The notes under the pieces are model-generated. The model was not told the DNA's origin, made no database searches, and was given only the letters and a program-made list of their open reading frames with translations. The translations under genes and the position numbers were made by a program. Below, in pieces: positions 24,328 through 38,139 of a stretch of DNA of 64,000 bases; the stretch's first letter is position 1, and each line of letters begins with the position of its first letter. Source of the DNA: Tyto alba (Eukaryota > Chordata > Aves > Strigiformes > Tytonidae); assembly GCF_018691265.1 (NCBI RefSeq), contig NW_024881321.1, positions 25,641,698 through 25,705,697 on the forward strand. The letters are read 5' to 3'.

Positions 24328-27300
24328 ATATAGAAGGTATATCAACAGACTATCACTTGCATTTGCTGTCCATTTTTAATAACTGTAAAGCACAAACCCA
24401 GGAAACTAATTATTAGGCTAAATATAGTAACAAGGTACAAGATTATACACTTATCTGAAAAATACTGATTTTCCTTATTCTACTAACTTCATTGAACAAA
24501 TAATGCTTATCTACAAGAATAAAATGTGTACTTTAATTCATTAAATAGTTATACTTCTAACTCTTTCAAGTTTATGTTTTGTGCTGATGCCTTAATGTTG
24601 ATTCTGCACTACTTGCAAGTTACATAAATCAAGAGCAGAATAACTTAAGTAATACAATTGATCAACACATATACTTACAAAATACAATAGTGACTATGGA
24701 GGAACACAATTCCCTATCATTAGCAGTGCATCTGCAGCTGCACCTATTTATTTCTCTGTATTATTCATAACAAAACAGTAGCATTTTCTGTCCCATTTGC
24801 ACTCATGCAAATAAGCACTCAGTGCAAAGAAGCAACAAAATGATGATGAAGCACTCCTTTTTCGACTCACTCTTACTCTATGACCCCTGGGACTGTACAA
24901 GACAAGCATTTTGTCCCACATAACTTACTTTTAGATGGAAAAAATTACAATTTGCTAAAAAAATAAACATTAAAGGAGATTGCATGAAGCAAAGATTTTA
25001 ATTTTTAAAAGATAAGAACAAAGAAAGAACTCTCCTGTCACGTTATCAGCATCACCTGGCAATTACTTGTTCTTCTTTGACTTAGAAATTAATGTGAAAA
25101 CACTAGTTCAACAACAAAAAAATAACAAAGGAGTTTAATGTAGCAACAGTTTCCCAAACAGAGAACCAAAGAAGTCCCTATGGACCTACACAGTTCATTC
25201 CTGACAGACAACAGTAATGTAAGACATATTTAAAGCAATGGAACAGAGAGAGTATCCAACTTCTACTTTAAAAAATTAATCATTTATTAATTTTTTTCCT
25301 TATCAAACTTTATAACTTCCTCTTAAGCTATAATTCAAATGTAAAATAAAAGGAATTTTCTAAAAAAATACATATTTCAACTATCATTTTATTTTCTACT
25401 GAATTATATTCAATTGAGCAATAACTGTCTTTGTCTGTACTTAATAACTCATTTTTCATATTATACAAGTGCTTTTGGGGATTTTGTATTGTGTTTCTGG
25501 GGTTTGGTTTTATTCATTTCTAATATAACTATTTTACAGAGTGTCCAAGGAATAATTCAGACAAGGAGTTGGCACAATAATGTGCCTCGCATTGAAAAGA
25601 GCTGATTTTAGGAGAGAGGGCCACTCTATGAGATGTGAAAGTTATAATTATCCTTATAGAGTCAATTAAATGTAAAAGTTCTGAAGTTAGTTATGTACTC
25701 TAAAAGGCATTTCAAAGATCAGAGGAAAGACTATTTAGAGGTTTCAGAAAACGGTGATGGCATTAATATGAAAAAATACCCATACCATTTCCTATATTTG
25801 TTTCAGCACATTACCCTTTTGTAAATAGAATCAATTCCTATTTAAGAGTAGGTAAATACTGAATAAGATCAGAAATCAGAGAAACAGATTTCTATCATTT
25901 TCTAGGTGACTTTACTGGGTCTCAAGGTATGTAAAGGATCTAGGCAAAAGGAGCTGGTTTTAGTTCAGCCTTTCCCCACTGTTGCTTGTATTATAAAAAT
26001 GGGCTTAATGTCAGTTGGGACAGCTATTTACTCTTGCAGTACAGTGCACAGACTCATCATGTATTTCTTAATGTTTAAAAGAATATTAAAAAAATAGATC
26101 AAAGAACAGTGGAATTCAAGTGCTGAGGTCAACCCGTATGTGTCCAATAAACGCTAGGCTTTATTTTAGTTCACCGCCTAAGGAGAAACCCACTGCTTGT
26201 CCTCTTCCGTAGAGGAAGTCAGTGCATAACCAAGTACACCATTCACAACCCTACTGGTGGAGCAGAGCCTGGGCTGCTCCCAGGACATGGACTACAGCTG
26301 GAGAGTTGCAAGATCCCCATTTTTATTTCTGGATCAGAAGCTGTATGTTGTTTGTTATATACCATTTTTAGGTACACACCATTCAGATGAGAATAGTTGC
26401 TATGTATTAAAATCCCATTTTTTACTGACCTCAAGATATACTTTTTCTTGCTGTTTTAAACACTATAAATCTCATTAAAGCAGAATCACGACAATGATTT
26501 TAAGCCATGCAAAGCTTGTAAGGTTATGTAAGAGGATAGTTTCGGCCCTGTTAAGTTTAAAACTGTGACAATGTAACACACTCCCCAGTTTTCATTGCCC
26601 ACAACAAATTACAGAGTTAGGTTGGAAAACAAAAACTAAAATACCTCACAGTAGTGGTCTCTATGTATTTGGTGGTTATAGACCTAATCAGCGTGAAGCT
26701 CCCCTATTACATTCAGCATGGAGCTTTTCAATCAGTGGAAAGTTAATAGTGAGTTTGTCACAATCTTGTGCCATGTAGTTAAGAATTAATACCAAACCTT
26801 TAGCTTTGCTGTTGAGCTAAATTAAAGACCTTGCACCAATCCACATTTAAACATTTCATAGAAAAAAACATTTATACAATTTCTTCATAAGGGAAGAGAG
26901 ATTGTTTAGTGCCACCATCATCCACCTTCCTCTTCCTTTTAAAATTATGTATGCACAACCTTTTGGGATGGTAAAATTTTGTGCAGGCTCAAATCTAAGA
27001 CCAGGAAGAAATCAACTTCAGTTATCTGCTACCTGGTTGTATAAAAACAGACATCATATTCTTCCTATCTGCTGAATCTAGTATCAACTTTCACAATTTT
27101 TCCAGGTAAAATGGTTGTATTATCTGACCCCCAGTTTGAAAATTTAATATTTACATACTGGCATCAGGCTTTTAGAGGCATAGATTGATAGCAGAAAAAA
27201 TCTGCCCAGACATAATTACTGTATTAAAAGATAGCAGGTAGCAAGTTTTTGAAGCATTTTTACTTAGAACACAGCAGAGAGTAAAATTAATTTCTCAATT

Positions 27301-27450
27301 ATCTTAAGTCAACCTGTTACTATAACACACTTCTGAGTCATGGGTACACTTATCAACAGCATCAATTTTTCAATAGATTTCTCCATTTTTTCAGTCCCAA
27401 AATTGTTAGCTAGACCTACTGGTGAGCATTAATCACAGTTAATATTGTGC

Positions 27451-27495
27451 ACTTTTTCAAAGTATACTTTTTCAAAGCATACTTTTTCAAATCCA
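27451..27495. repeat. 15-bp tandem repeat, three copies
   Basis: Three adjacent units begin ACTTTTTCAAA. Copies one and two differ at one base, and the third diverges over its last four bases. Confidence 0.9.
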
Positions 27496-27551
27496 AACTG
27501 TATTACTCAGAATTAGGAGTGAGAAAATGTATCAAGAGGGGTTTTTTGTTA

Positions 27552-27621
27552 TTCCCTTCTCTCACCTCCTCCTTGTCTCTCCTCCCACTTCCCTCTCTCA
27601 CCCTTCCTCTCCTCTTTCTCC
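27552..27621 (+). other. Polypyrimidine tract ending in a CAG acceptor-like site
   Basis: About 70 bp are almost entirely C and T (a few A, one G), ending CTCTTTCTCCAG|GAAAG. It could be a simple-sequence tract or a very strong 3' splice signal. The sequence after it has only a short open frame. Confidence 0.6.
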
Positions 27622-28714
27622 AGGAAAGAATCACATGCAGAATTCCACAAGTTCTTAATTAAATGGAACTGGTTGATCATAAATAATTTTAAAAATTAAT
27701 ATTACTGAAAACTTTCAGATAACTAAATATACCTACTTATGTGTTTAGACATTTCTAAAGCTGATTAATTATTTTTTTCAGAACAAAACTCCACATCCTA
27801 CAAGGCAAGATGACTGACATAGTATGTTGTTGACTTATTCAGCACCTTGCTCATGGTAGCAGACCAATTTAGTATTCTTTACAAGTTCGTGAGTATACTC
27901 AAGTGAGCATTTGGTAAACTTAAGCACTGAACCACCCAATAATCAATTTGCAATATCTATAAAACATCTGAACATCTGAATTTGTCACTTTCTGGTTTAG
28001 ACAGCAGAGTGATGAAGATAACAGTTGAAGCAATCTGGGTCTTTCAATATTTATCTATGGAGTACTCTCATTCGGTTCATTAGCAGTTGTGTGACCTTTA
28101 AGTCCCAAAAAGAGAGGGAAATAAACAAGTCAAAGTATTTTCAGAGTCACCCATGGGCTACAGGATTATGGCTTTGCCTAGGATTAAGATTTGCCAATGT
28201 TGTCAGCTGTGATAAAAACTCAACTTGCCTTTCATAACTATAACATTAGACTTTGCAATTTCCTAGGTATTAGTAATAAAACTACCTTTATATCTTAAAG
28301 ACAGCAGAAGAGGAACAAATGCACCTCTGGAAGGAATTAACCTCTTCTGAAAATGATTAAAGAAGTGGATGTAAAGCTTTTTATTAAAAAACACTGAGAC
28401 TGAACTTTCAATTAATGAAGTACAGCTCGTGGTTTTTGACTCGATTGATAAAGTCTGTAACTGAACAAAAAAGGTAGCAGTAACAAAGACAAAGTAGAGC
28501 TCAAAGGGACAAACAACCTGCATATTCACATGCAAATTAAGAGAAGTAGAACATCAATAAAAGCCCTGAAAACAGTTAATACTTCCCATATTTTTCTTTT
28601 CCCTGATAATGTGTGAAGGCCTCCATCTTAGTGGCATGTACTGATGAGAGGCAAAAGTAATTAAGACTTGACACCAATCATGTTATTGAATTTAAGTGGG
28701 TGAACTCCTGACTT

Positions 28715-28960
28715 CACCGTAATCCTGTGGCTGCACCTGAGTGGATCCAAGGCTGCACCCTGCTGCAGGCCCAGGGACAGGATCTGTCTGATCTATGGCT
28801 TGCATGCCTTATATCTGCGGACGCAGCTCTACAGTGTCCATGGTGGGGTGGCACAGCTGGGTGTCCAGGTAGCCTGGCACAGGCTTGCCCAGGCCATCCC
28901 CGTTGCTCCTCACAGTCAGTGCTTTCTCTGTCCATGTCTAGAGCTGGCACTGGAAGACCC
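28715..28960. other. GC-richer block of unknown origin
   Basis: About 245 bp of clearly higher GC, with words such as GGCTGCACCCTGCTGCAGGC and CCTGGCACAGGCTTGCCC. Both strands carry open frames of about 90-130 codons, but these follow from the low stop density of GC-rich DNA. The composition (many P, C, H, W) is not convincing. It is perhaps an old retroelement fragment. Confidence 0.3.
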
Positions 28961-29172
28961 ATAATTAAAATGACCACTCCAAATGAGTCAGCTTATAGAG
29001 GAAATTTTTCTGGTGGTTTTTCCACTTGTCCTAGAGCAAAAATGTTAACATTTCTTTATCTTACCTTTAGCATGTTTAATACAAAGGTTATGGCATCCTT
29101 TAATAAAACACTTTGAGATCTACTAATGCAAGAAACTATAAAATGCATAATAATACTATGCAGGTTGTTTAC

Positions 29173-29220
29173 CTGCATGAGTTTCAGAGGCATCAATGGG
29201 GAGATAAAAGGCACACAGCG
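29173..29220 (-). CDS. Candidate 48-bp coding exon (very low confidence)
   Basis: On the minus strand, TGGTATGCTGTTTTCAG is followed by 48 bp (16 codons, RCVPFISPLMPLKLMQ) and then a consensus donor, ATGCAG|GTAAAC. The length is a multiple of three and the phase-0 end would join in frame to the exon starting at 24143. Two of its three frames are open, so coding evidence is minimal. It rests on its splice sites and its position upstream of the 22.4-24.1 kb locus. Confidence 0.2.
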
Positions 29221-30440
29221 CTGAAAACAGCATACCACAGTTATAGCCAATAAGGCTTTGTTATTGCATATCTTAAATTTCAACAGTCATAAAAATGATA
29301 ATAGAAGATCTAACAGTCTGTCAGCTGAACAGAGATGTTAGTATTTAACTTTTTTTAGCTTGTGAAATTTTAGGTCTGAATAGAGTATTTTTCTTCAGAT
29401 TATTGATGTGTAAATCTTTACAGTTAATCATTTATGGTTACTTATACAAAGAAAAAACCCTGCTACTTCTGTTTCTGTAGAGTTCTTCTGTACATAAACA
29501 TGTGGGTGCACACACACACCACAGAGACAGTCTTGTTACAGTACCAAACTCCATAAAAAAATAAAAAAGAAAGAAAGAAACAAGAGTTATAAAATACATA
29601 TTAATTTTAATTCTTCAGGGCATATAATAATAATGAGGACAGAGGACAAACTTTTTCCCTTAGACACACTGTATCTGGTGACTGAAATACTTCCTGCATC
29701 AAGTATCTGAGATGAGTCAGATTTAATGGCAGAATAATGCCACAGGTACAATTAAATCTGACACCTCCTATGATCCCAATCCCACATATGAGTAAGGAGG
29801 ATAAATTTTGGTTATTATGGGGAATTAATTTATCAACATTTTTTTTTTTTTGCACATACCAAAGGACAATTCTGTACAGTAGGGAAGTAGTCTTGTCAAA
29901 TAACCTCATTTGGAATACCAAAATTATGTCCCATGTCATGGGTTTTGACAAAAAAACCCAAAATCACTTCATGGTCAGCGTGTGACAAAAAGTGGGAATA
30001 AGATGTTATGAGCAAGTGAGAAAAAGATGTTATGGATTCTTTTTCACTGTTGCTCTTTATTGAAGAAAATGGTCACTTTAGCTCATTTTTATTTCTTACT
30101 TGCATTTGTAATACTAAGACATTGAACAAGCTCAACAATGACATGATACAGTGGCAGTAGTTCAAGAAGAAGCAAATCTATATCTTCATACTAATTTGTG
30201 ATTATCACTGAGAAGACATTCTTAATTCTAAAGACAGCTTTTTTCTTTCCATTTTTTTGTTCCAGAAAGACCAGAGAGCAAATATCTGGCTTAGACTACA
30301 AGGGAGAAACATTACTTCCCTGCACAATTAATCCCATAATAATTTTTAGAGTTCTGAAGATTAAATAAAGGAATTAAGGTAATAAACCATGTAAATGGGC
30401 ATTAGAGAAATAACACATTTTAAAAATCAGAAGAGACTGG

Positions 30441-30468
30441 AAATTAAATGAAATTAAATGAAATTAAG
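30441..30468. repeat. 10-bp tandem repeat, 2.8 copies
   Basis: AAATTAAATG repeated twice, then AAATTAAG. Confidence 0.9.
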
Positions 30469-32515
30469 AATTGCTATCAAATATAATAAAAAACAGGTGT
30501 TTAGCAATTAAAAGGGATGATTGTTGTAGCTGAGACATCTGAAAATGGTAAGAGAACAGCTGTTACTTAACATTACTTCTATATTAGTTCTATATTACCA
30601 AAGAATGCTTGTTTTTCATTTGCTTTCCTGAAAATATTACATTATTGCTAACTCGTAAAAGAAACTGGAAGCCAGCAGTAATACTTTAATTAACAGCTTC
30701 ATGATACTATAAAATTGCACAATAAAAATAATCTCTGAACATTTGAGCACTGGTTTTAAGCATCAGTTGGGTGGCTATTTCACAGTTATTCATTAGAGTG
30801 ACTGAACATTAAACAATGGTTCCCAACTGCAATTTCTAAAGAAATCATCATGTTGTGGAGGGGAAAAAAAAAAATCTCCTAGAGAATCATCTGTTGACTT
30901 AATGAATGTGCTTTCCTCCCTCATTCTTTCTTGTCCAAGCAAGCCCTAATGATATAATATCTCACTTAGTATTAGTCTCTCCTTCCACAAGACATTTTAA
31001 TGACCATGTATTTTACATTATTTATTTTCCAAGTGGTGAAACATTCAGAAGAATTATATTGCTACTCAAGCATTTCATAGTGCTAAATTCATAAGGATGA
31101 TTCACATTTTATCGGGGTAGTTTGAGAGAGGTTGTCTAATGAAAAATTCTGACATTATATACAATAAAACATACAACAGATATAAAGTTAGATTTTTCAG
31201 CCTTAGCTTCTTATCTTTGCAAATCCCATTTTGTATACACAGCTTGATTGAAAAGGGATTTATATACTTTTAATTGACTACCTGACCACCAAAGAATCTG
31301 ACAGCAATCTGAATAGAAAGACTTCCCACTTCTATAGAAAGGAAGAATGATTTATGTCTATGTCCAGGTGTCATATTATACATAATGTAAGTATAGATCA
31401 CACATATTATGTCAAAACCTTCTTTAAAAAAATAAGTGAAATGTAATGATGAAAAATACATGTGAAATCAAATATTTACATCAAACTTTGAAAATTTATA
31501 TATTTTTTTTCTTTTCTTAATTTCATTCTCCTCTGCATTCGGTGTCTCTAGCTTTTAAAAAGTGTGTGAACTTTACAGGCAGGATTGAACAGATGGAGAA
31601 AAGGCCTGTGCTGTTCTGTGATAATATGATCTAACACACAAACATTGAGAAAGTACAGGCATCAGCTGTTGATTGTATTGGTTGCTCCAAAGAATAAGCT
31701 TCAAATGGGAACACGACAACCATTTATTGACTCTCTGCAGAGCTGGCGTTACCAAAACCACACCCCTAACTGGGATAGATCTCCCTACCAGACCCCTGGC
31801 AAACATTTATCCCTTCTCACTAGCACATAGTCACTGTGTGTTCATGTCTCTGCCACTGTTACGCAGCATCAGCATTATACACTTTATTCCTTGTACCAAT
31901 TCTAATCTTTATACTCAGCCTATGAAGAAGAAGTGGGCATGCTTCTCCTCTGAACTCACTTGACATGCCTTAACACTTATCATAGCAACTGGATCAATTT
32001 TATCTTGTTTTTTTCACTCTTGAGTCAGGATGCATTTCAAAATTACCTCAGTTATTTGTATAGTTATTTCATGCCTTTTTGTGTGTGTGGTTGTTCACAA
32101 ATTTAAGAGAATTATCAGAAAAGTATATCTGAATGTGTTTGTTTATTTTTATGTAATTGGAGTTCATCATACTAATTTGAGGAAAAAAACACATATGTTT
32201 TTACAAAATATATTAAACATAAATATTCAGAAATAAAATATCCATATCTACTCTTGTCTGTTGAAGCAAAACTGAGATTTCAGTCTTCAGTGTGTTATTA
32301 GTTAAATCTGATACAGCATGTATGTGCCTTAAAATGTGAGATTACAATGCATAGGCTTTAGATGTCTTGGGGCTGATTTAAGCTTCTATACCACACAAAG
32401 AAAATATTGGGACAAAGGAAATAATTCTTGTGCCAATGTTGAACTGGTTTATTTTTTAATTTCCTGAAATTAAATGGAAAGTTTCATGCTGAAAAAAATT
32501 TACCTGATGTTCAGG

Positions 32516-32537
32516 TGGTACCAAATGGTACCAAACC
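32516..32537. repeat. 10-bp tandem repeat with palindromic core
   Basis: TGGTACCAAA occurs twice in tandem, so two GGTACC palindromes sit 10 bp apart, with CC following. Confidence 0.9.
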
Positions 32538-33990
32538 ATCAGTTTTTAATGCCACTTTTTGGATGGGAGATAAAAGGCAATGATAAGATAATGGAAGACA
32601 AGGGAAATGCCAAAGATAGGTGGGAATAATCTAAGGCAGCAGATAAATTTGTCTAATGATTGAGGCAAAGCTTTAAAGTGACATGGCTTTCTCAGTCCAT
32701 GTAGATGAATGTGGTCAAACAAAATGCATAATAAAACTAAGAGGTCTTTTTGCTTTCAATAGTTGATTTCACTAATAATTATTTAGGAATAACTATTTAA
32801 AACAAAGCAGCAGCATAGTGTTCACATCAAAATTAGCAATGTAAATCGGGACATAATTTAAACATTTAGAGGTGCACAAATTGTTCCAATAGTATAAAAA
32901 GACTTCTGGTATGAAAAATAACTTAGCACTGAGATTAAATAATTGGATTGTCTAAGACTTCTATCTTAATAGTGCAATTTAAAAAGAGAGATTAATATAT
33001 TTCAGTGGTTCTAAACAAATTAAAAATTATAAAAATAGTATATTTACATGACCATGTCCAATGTGTTTGGCATTCTGTTCATATCATTGATAACATATTG
33101 AACATAAAAGGCCTTTCATGCAGTGACTCCAGTGTACTTTGCAGTTATTAATAAAATCAGATTTCATGACACCATATGAACCAACAAATATCCTGAGATG
33201 AAGCTGGTTTTCCTACTGAATATTGATTTTGCTGGTTTTGTACCACTAACCTAAAAGAGACAAAAATTTTACATTTGTTATTATCCATACCTAAGGAAAT
33301 ACGATTTATTCCTATTCAAACTGAATGTCTATCACAGAATCAGGAATTAGTGGGAATCCTCCCCAAACTATTTTTAAAACCCTTTACAGTCTGAATGCAA
33401 TGAAAACAAGGCCTTTTAGCAAATGTTCCAGCATGGTGAGTTAAATGTTTTAATGATTTCATACTGTTACTTTCTCACAGTGTACACAATAAAAGTAAGT
33501 CTATGCCAGAACAATATTTATTTTGATTCACGAAAAGCCATTCACTTAACAGCAGGAGAGATGCCTATATGAGGTATTTGAAACAAAACTTACCTCTAGG
33601 GTTATGCTTTGTATGGGGAATATCTTAATTAAGTTCCATTGCAATATTGAAATTTGAGAATGAGGTCGTAGCCTGCTGTAGCATGAAAGCCTGTAATTTG
33701 CACACTTCTGTTCTATTGAATAATCAAGGAAAGTTTAATTGAGCACTCTAGAGCCCTGGGTGTTCAGACTTTCTATGCACTTATATTGTGTTCTCTGTGC
33801 TGTGGTTTAGCTCCACATAGTTATTTAGGAGCTCATTTAAGGCAATTAAAAACTACAGCTGGGGTTTTGTTGGACTGGCTGTGCTCAACCTGGTTGGGTA
33901 ATTAGACTCAAATGTATACCTTGCACCCACTTCAGCCTCAGACTGGCAATGCTTTGTATAAGCAACAGAAAAACATGTTGTTTTTGTTGG

Positions 33991-34005
33991 TTTTTTTTTT
34001 TTTTT
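33991..34005. repeat. Poly(T) run (T15)
   Basis: Uninterrupted run of 15 T. Confidence 0.95.
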
Positions 34006-34299
34006 CCGGTTAGAGTTTTTATTCTTACAAACACCAAACAAATATAATGTGTGCTTTACACTAGAGTCATAAAAATTATTTCTTCATTGCTGATAGCAAT
34101 TCACACTAAGGTGACATTTTAAAAAGAACCCATGGTAGCATATATTCAAAATATTTTGGCACCTCAGGATTTCTTAGTACTGGCCTAAATCCCATTTTAG
34201 ATTCTTTGAAAAGTTTACTAGCCTCAGACCTCAATAACTTGAAATGTTAGCTGGGGCTCGTAAAACCACAGAAGTGCCATTTATCTGTCAGTAGTTGCC

Positions 34300-34930
34300 T
34301 AGGTCTAAAATGTAGATCCTCAGGAGCCTGCCTCAGCTGCTGGGCATCCTCAGGGCTCATGCATTACTTATGCAAACAACTTCTGCAAAGCAGGTAGGCT
34401 GGCAGCTGAGCCTTTGCTTCCAGACACGCCCACAAATCCCCAGGCAACATTCATGGCCATCAAGATTATTTCACAACTATGTCCTACGGGGATTTACAAA
34501 CTACATACCTGCTCTTCCTCAAGCATTGGGAGGCACAAAGAGAGGCACCTGAGGGACATCTGTGATACTAGGTGGACAAAGGCCAGGGAGCCAGCTCAAG
34601 CACTGGACCCTTGAGGATCGAAACTGCCCCTTCATTTACTTCCTGACCATGTTTTGTACCATCCCAACTAACTCCCTTAAGGATAAACCTGCAACATAGG
34701 GAGCTAGCCCTCACTAGACTGGAGGCAATCAGCACCACCCATCTTGTAACGCCAGGGGTCAATTTTTCACTCAGCAGTAACTGACCATAACGAGTGACAC
34801 CCTACCCTTTGCACTAACCTAACTTTCCTCCTAAACAGGTCCAAGGAAGGCAGGCAGGTCCACGTTGTCCTGTGATAACATTCAGAGGTTTAATTGCCAG
34901 CTCTACCTGAGGAGATGTAGAACATCCTCA
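34300..34930. other. GC-richer block, possible degenerate retroelement
   Basis: About 630 bp with higher GC and scattered CpG (CCTACGGGG, TTGTAACGCC, CATAACGAGTG), unlike its flanks. ORFs of 60-66 codons occur on both strands without a recognisable domain. The retained CpGs and sharp composition change suggest an inserted element, but I find no terminal repeats or target duplication. Confidence 0.3.
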
Positions 34931-37910
34931 GCCCACAAATACAGGTTATTTTAAGGAAAAATCCCTTTCTGAAATTCCTTCCTGAAATTGCTGAGTAGGT
35001 GGGAAAAAAAAAATCATCCAATAAGAAAAATTAAAGGGAAACACAAAACTGGTTTTACAGTAGTCTGTCCTTGAGTTGACAAACATCAGCTGGAATACAG
35101 GAGACATCATATTATTAAAATAATAATGTCCCCCAGATACAACATATTTAGTATGAAGTGTAATAAATTAATCCAAGGAGATGCACTAAGAATAAGATGC
35201 CTCAAAACACCCCATAGCTTGGCAAATAGGGAGCAGTTTTGGAATGCTGGAGTTGGGATTCAAGAACCTACCCAAACCAGTCAAAATAAAGGCTGAAAAA
35301 CAAATTTCTGATCTTCAAAACTGACTGTCTTAAATCCTGTTGTGCTGCTTCATTGAGGAAAAGCCTGAGGGACCTATCCTCCTCTTTAATATTTTCTGTT
35401 GATTAACTGATACGTCCTCCTTCTCAACATAATGACCTCTGCTACACTCATCCTCAGAATCTGCCTTTCTGTGGACATAATCACAGACACGTGTGTCTCA
35501 CTGACTTCAAATGGCAGAAAACCAGCTTGCAGCAATTCAACACACTGCCATGCCTATCTACATTGAGTACTAGAATTAGTATAGGTATTTTTTTTCCCCA
35601 TTTGGATTCACACTATATACTTCACAGGGTTGGTTAGCCTGCACTAACTGCTGCAGTAATGTCACTACACTGCTTCTTGATCTGAGTTCTTTTGTAACTT
35701 TCCACAGTATTTTTGTAAGATATGTAGAAATTTATAAAAATAAAGCATCGCTATGTCTATATCAAATTTGGGCTTCTATCTTTAGTTTTCAGAAGAACAT
35801 ATATCTAGATCTAATAAAGGATGTAGATGCCTATATATAGTTGAGAAAAGAGCCAAATATTCAAAGAGATGACAAGAAAAAATATAGTAAGAACAACAGA
35901 AAAAAAATAAAATCTTCTCCTGATTGATGATTTGGTCTGTAGTTATGAAGATAAATATATATGTATTTGTGGGAGTAGAAGAAAGAACAAGATAGTTGAA
36001 ATAGCAGGACAGAAAGAAAGAACCTACCTGAAGAATACAGGAGAGGATGCATGAGAGTTCCCATAATTTTTTTTTTTCTTGTGAAGTACTGTAGTTATGA
36101 CTTGCATCAGAAAGAAAATTGGATATTAAAGCTTATTTGATTTATTGAAGAGGTTTAGGCTTTCTGATCCATTTAGTTATTCTTTATGATGCCAAATTCT
36201 GAAAGAAGAGAGCTCAGACTGATAATCATATTATGTAAGATAATATATGAGTAGTGAATGTCTCCAGTAAGGAAACTATAAAGGAAAAATATTTTTAAAA
36301 AAATCTGCAATGATTTTAAAGAAATATAAAGAATTTTTTTTCTTTCAAAGTCACAAATTAGTCCAAGTTTATAGTACTATAACTACAAATGTAATTTTGC
36401 TTAATCTTTCTGCTTGATAATTTTTCTACATTTACTTTAAGAGGTGCATGGAAATTGCAACAGCTTTGCTTTTTTTTTTCCTCACAGGAAATCTAAGAAA
36501 ATTCTGATTATAGCTTTCTCTTTCATGTTAACAAGTCAAAACTAAAAGAATCCTCAAGGTGGATTAAAAAGGATGTGTATGTGTCTGTATGCACATTCAT
36601 CGTGACCTACTTAGTTATGCTAATAGGGCAGAAGGTTGCAATAAAGTTGAGGCAGCCCTAAAATCCTCCCAAACTGTTTTCCATAACAAAGTCATAAATC
36701 ACTCTGTTTATTATTTTCATACTTCAGTAGCATTGGATGGTTAAGTATTTACTGGACACAGTTGTGGAAGCATAACTAGAAGTACACAACCTCCTGGATT
36801 TAGAGATAAAAAAGGAGAAGCCAATAAGAAACAAAAGATTTCTATGGAAAGTTTTCACACAAGGAAATTTGACCTTCAGGCCAGCAGATTTGTCATTCAG
36901 CAGTATAATAGGGGCAGTATGAGTGTTTTAATTGGCTTGTGATTCCTTTCCAATTTCCTGAAATTATGTTGAGATAGTTAAGAATATAATCAAGTTTTCA
37001 ATAGTAGCTGATAAATGACCTATATTATTAATATATAACATTAGGATTAAAATCTTAATTAAAAAGACACAATTAAAAGACAGTCTGCGTATGTCCCAGT
37101 GTTCTACCAATCAAAAAGAAATTTACCAAATGTGTTCAATGAAGGAGAACTTGTTTTTAGAAGATTAGTTTAAAACTTGGTTGATACTCTGTACAGTTTT
37201 AATTTTAAGGTCTTGAAAGTGGATAGTTCAAAACCTTAGCAGATTCAAAGTCTCTTTAACTACCAGTTAGTTTACTTCTCATTCATGTCTTTCCCCTACA
37301 TGGTTTAATATCATGTTTAATTCCTGCTCACTTTTAGACTGTACTCAGAAATGAACTGCCCATTAAATAAACATGGACATGTTTTCATACTTAAGAAAAG
37401 CAAGCACTCTATGTATTCATGCTCTTACAGTGGTTTAGAATTCATTGCTATGTATTATTTAGTACATGATGGGGAAACTGGATTGATATATAAAAACTAA
37501 AGAGAAAGGAAGTGTAAGCCTTTCAATTTTATGAAGTATTTGAGAATACTAGTTCACATCAAAGCAACTGACCTGTTCAGGACAGCAGTCAGAAACTCTT
37601 AAATGCCATATGATGAGTGCTAGGTAGAAACCAAAGACACAGTGCCAGCATAATAACAGCCTTCTGGTTTGTTAGTCTTCATGTTCTGTTGCAGTGAAGT
37701 TAGACCCCACTCCTACCTCAGCCCTATTGCATCCATTGGTCTGGGTTCACATCCTACTCTTCCCTGCCAGTAATGCTAACTTCAGCTGAAAAATGTGTAA
37801 GTGTGACAGTGAATTCAAAAGATTTGATCTTTCACATAGGAGTTCAGTGCCAACATAATTTTATGGTTTTTGAAGGAGTTGCAGAATGAAATCTTATGAC
37901 CTACTCTGTG

Positions 37911-37965
37911 CAAGGGGTCAGGCTAGCTGGCCTTAAAATCTATTATTACTAGGATTCTTCTTATC
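37911..37965 (+). mobile_element. Possible ancient CR1/L3-type LINE tail
   Basis: The phrase GGGGTCAGGCTAGCTGGCC, followed by TTAAAATCT, resembles the conserved 3' end of CR1-clade LINEs (a GG-TTGGACTAGATGACCTTAAAGGTC-like motif). The upstream sequence gives no recognisable ORF2, so this is a very old fragment or a coincidence. Confidence 0.3.
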
Positions 37966-38139
37966 AGGATACATTTGAGACATCATGCAAGGTGCAGAGT
38001 TCAGAATTTTTTTGATCACAGCTTTTCATTCTTGGGTAAGAAGAATGCTCTTAGCTGTCATGAGTCAAGTCCTGTACAAGTACAAGATATTTCCAGACAT
38101 GTTCACCAGGAAGCCAAACCAGCAAAAGGTCCCTAGCGT

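Larger units (their letters stand above)
24144..29172. other. AT-rich noncoding stretch
   Basis: No supported gene apart from a possible host intron of the minus-strand locus. It contains a short (TA)n near 24314-24327, a 15-bp tandem repeat, a long polypyrimidine tract and a GC-richer block, each listed separately. An open frame on the minus strand at 28263-28460 follows a strong acceptor, but no donor fits the phase of the next exon. Confidence 0.5.

Noticed and set aside
28263..28460. Minus-strand open frame after a strong TTTTTTGTTCAG acceptor
   Set aside because: The first part is protein-like, but no good donor leaves a phase compatible with the exon at 24143, and the rest is hydrophobic and chance-like.
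33330..33360. ATCACAGAATCAGG resembling a CR1 3' tail
   Set aside because: A single octamer-like match; neighbouring sequence lacks the conserved CR1 3' body seen at 61150-61710.
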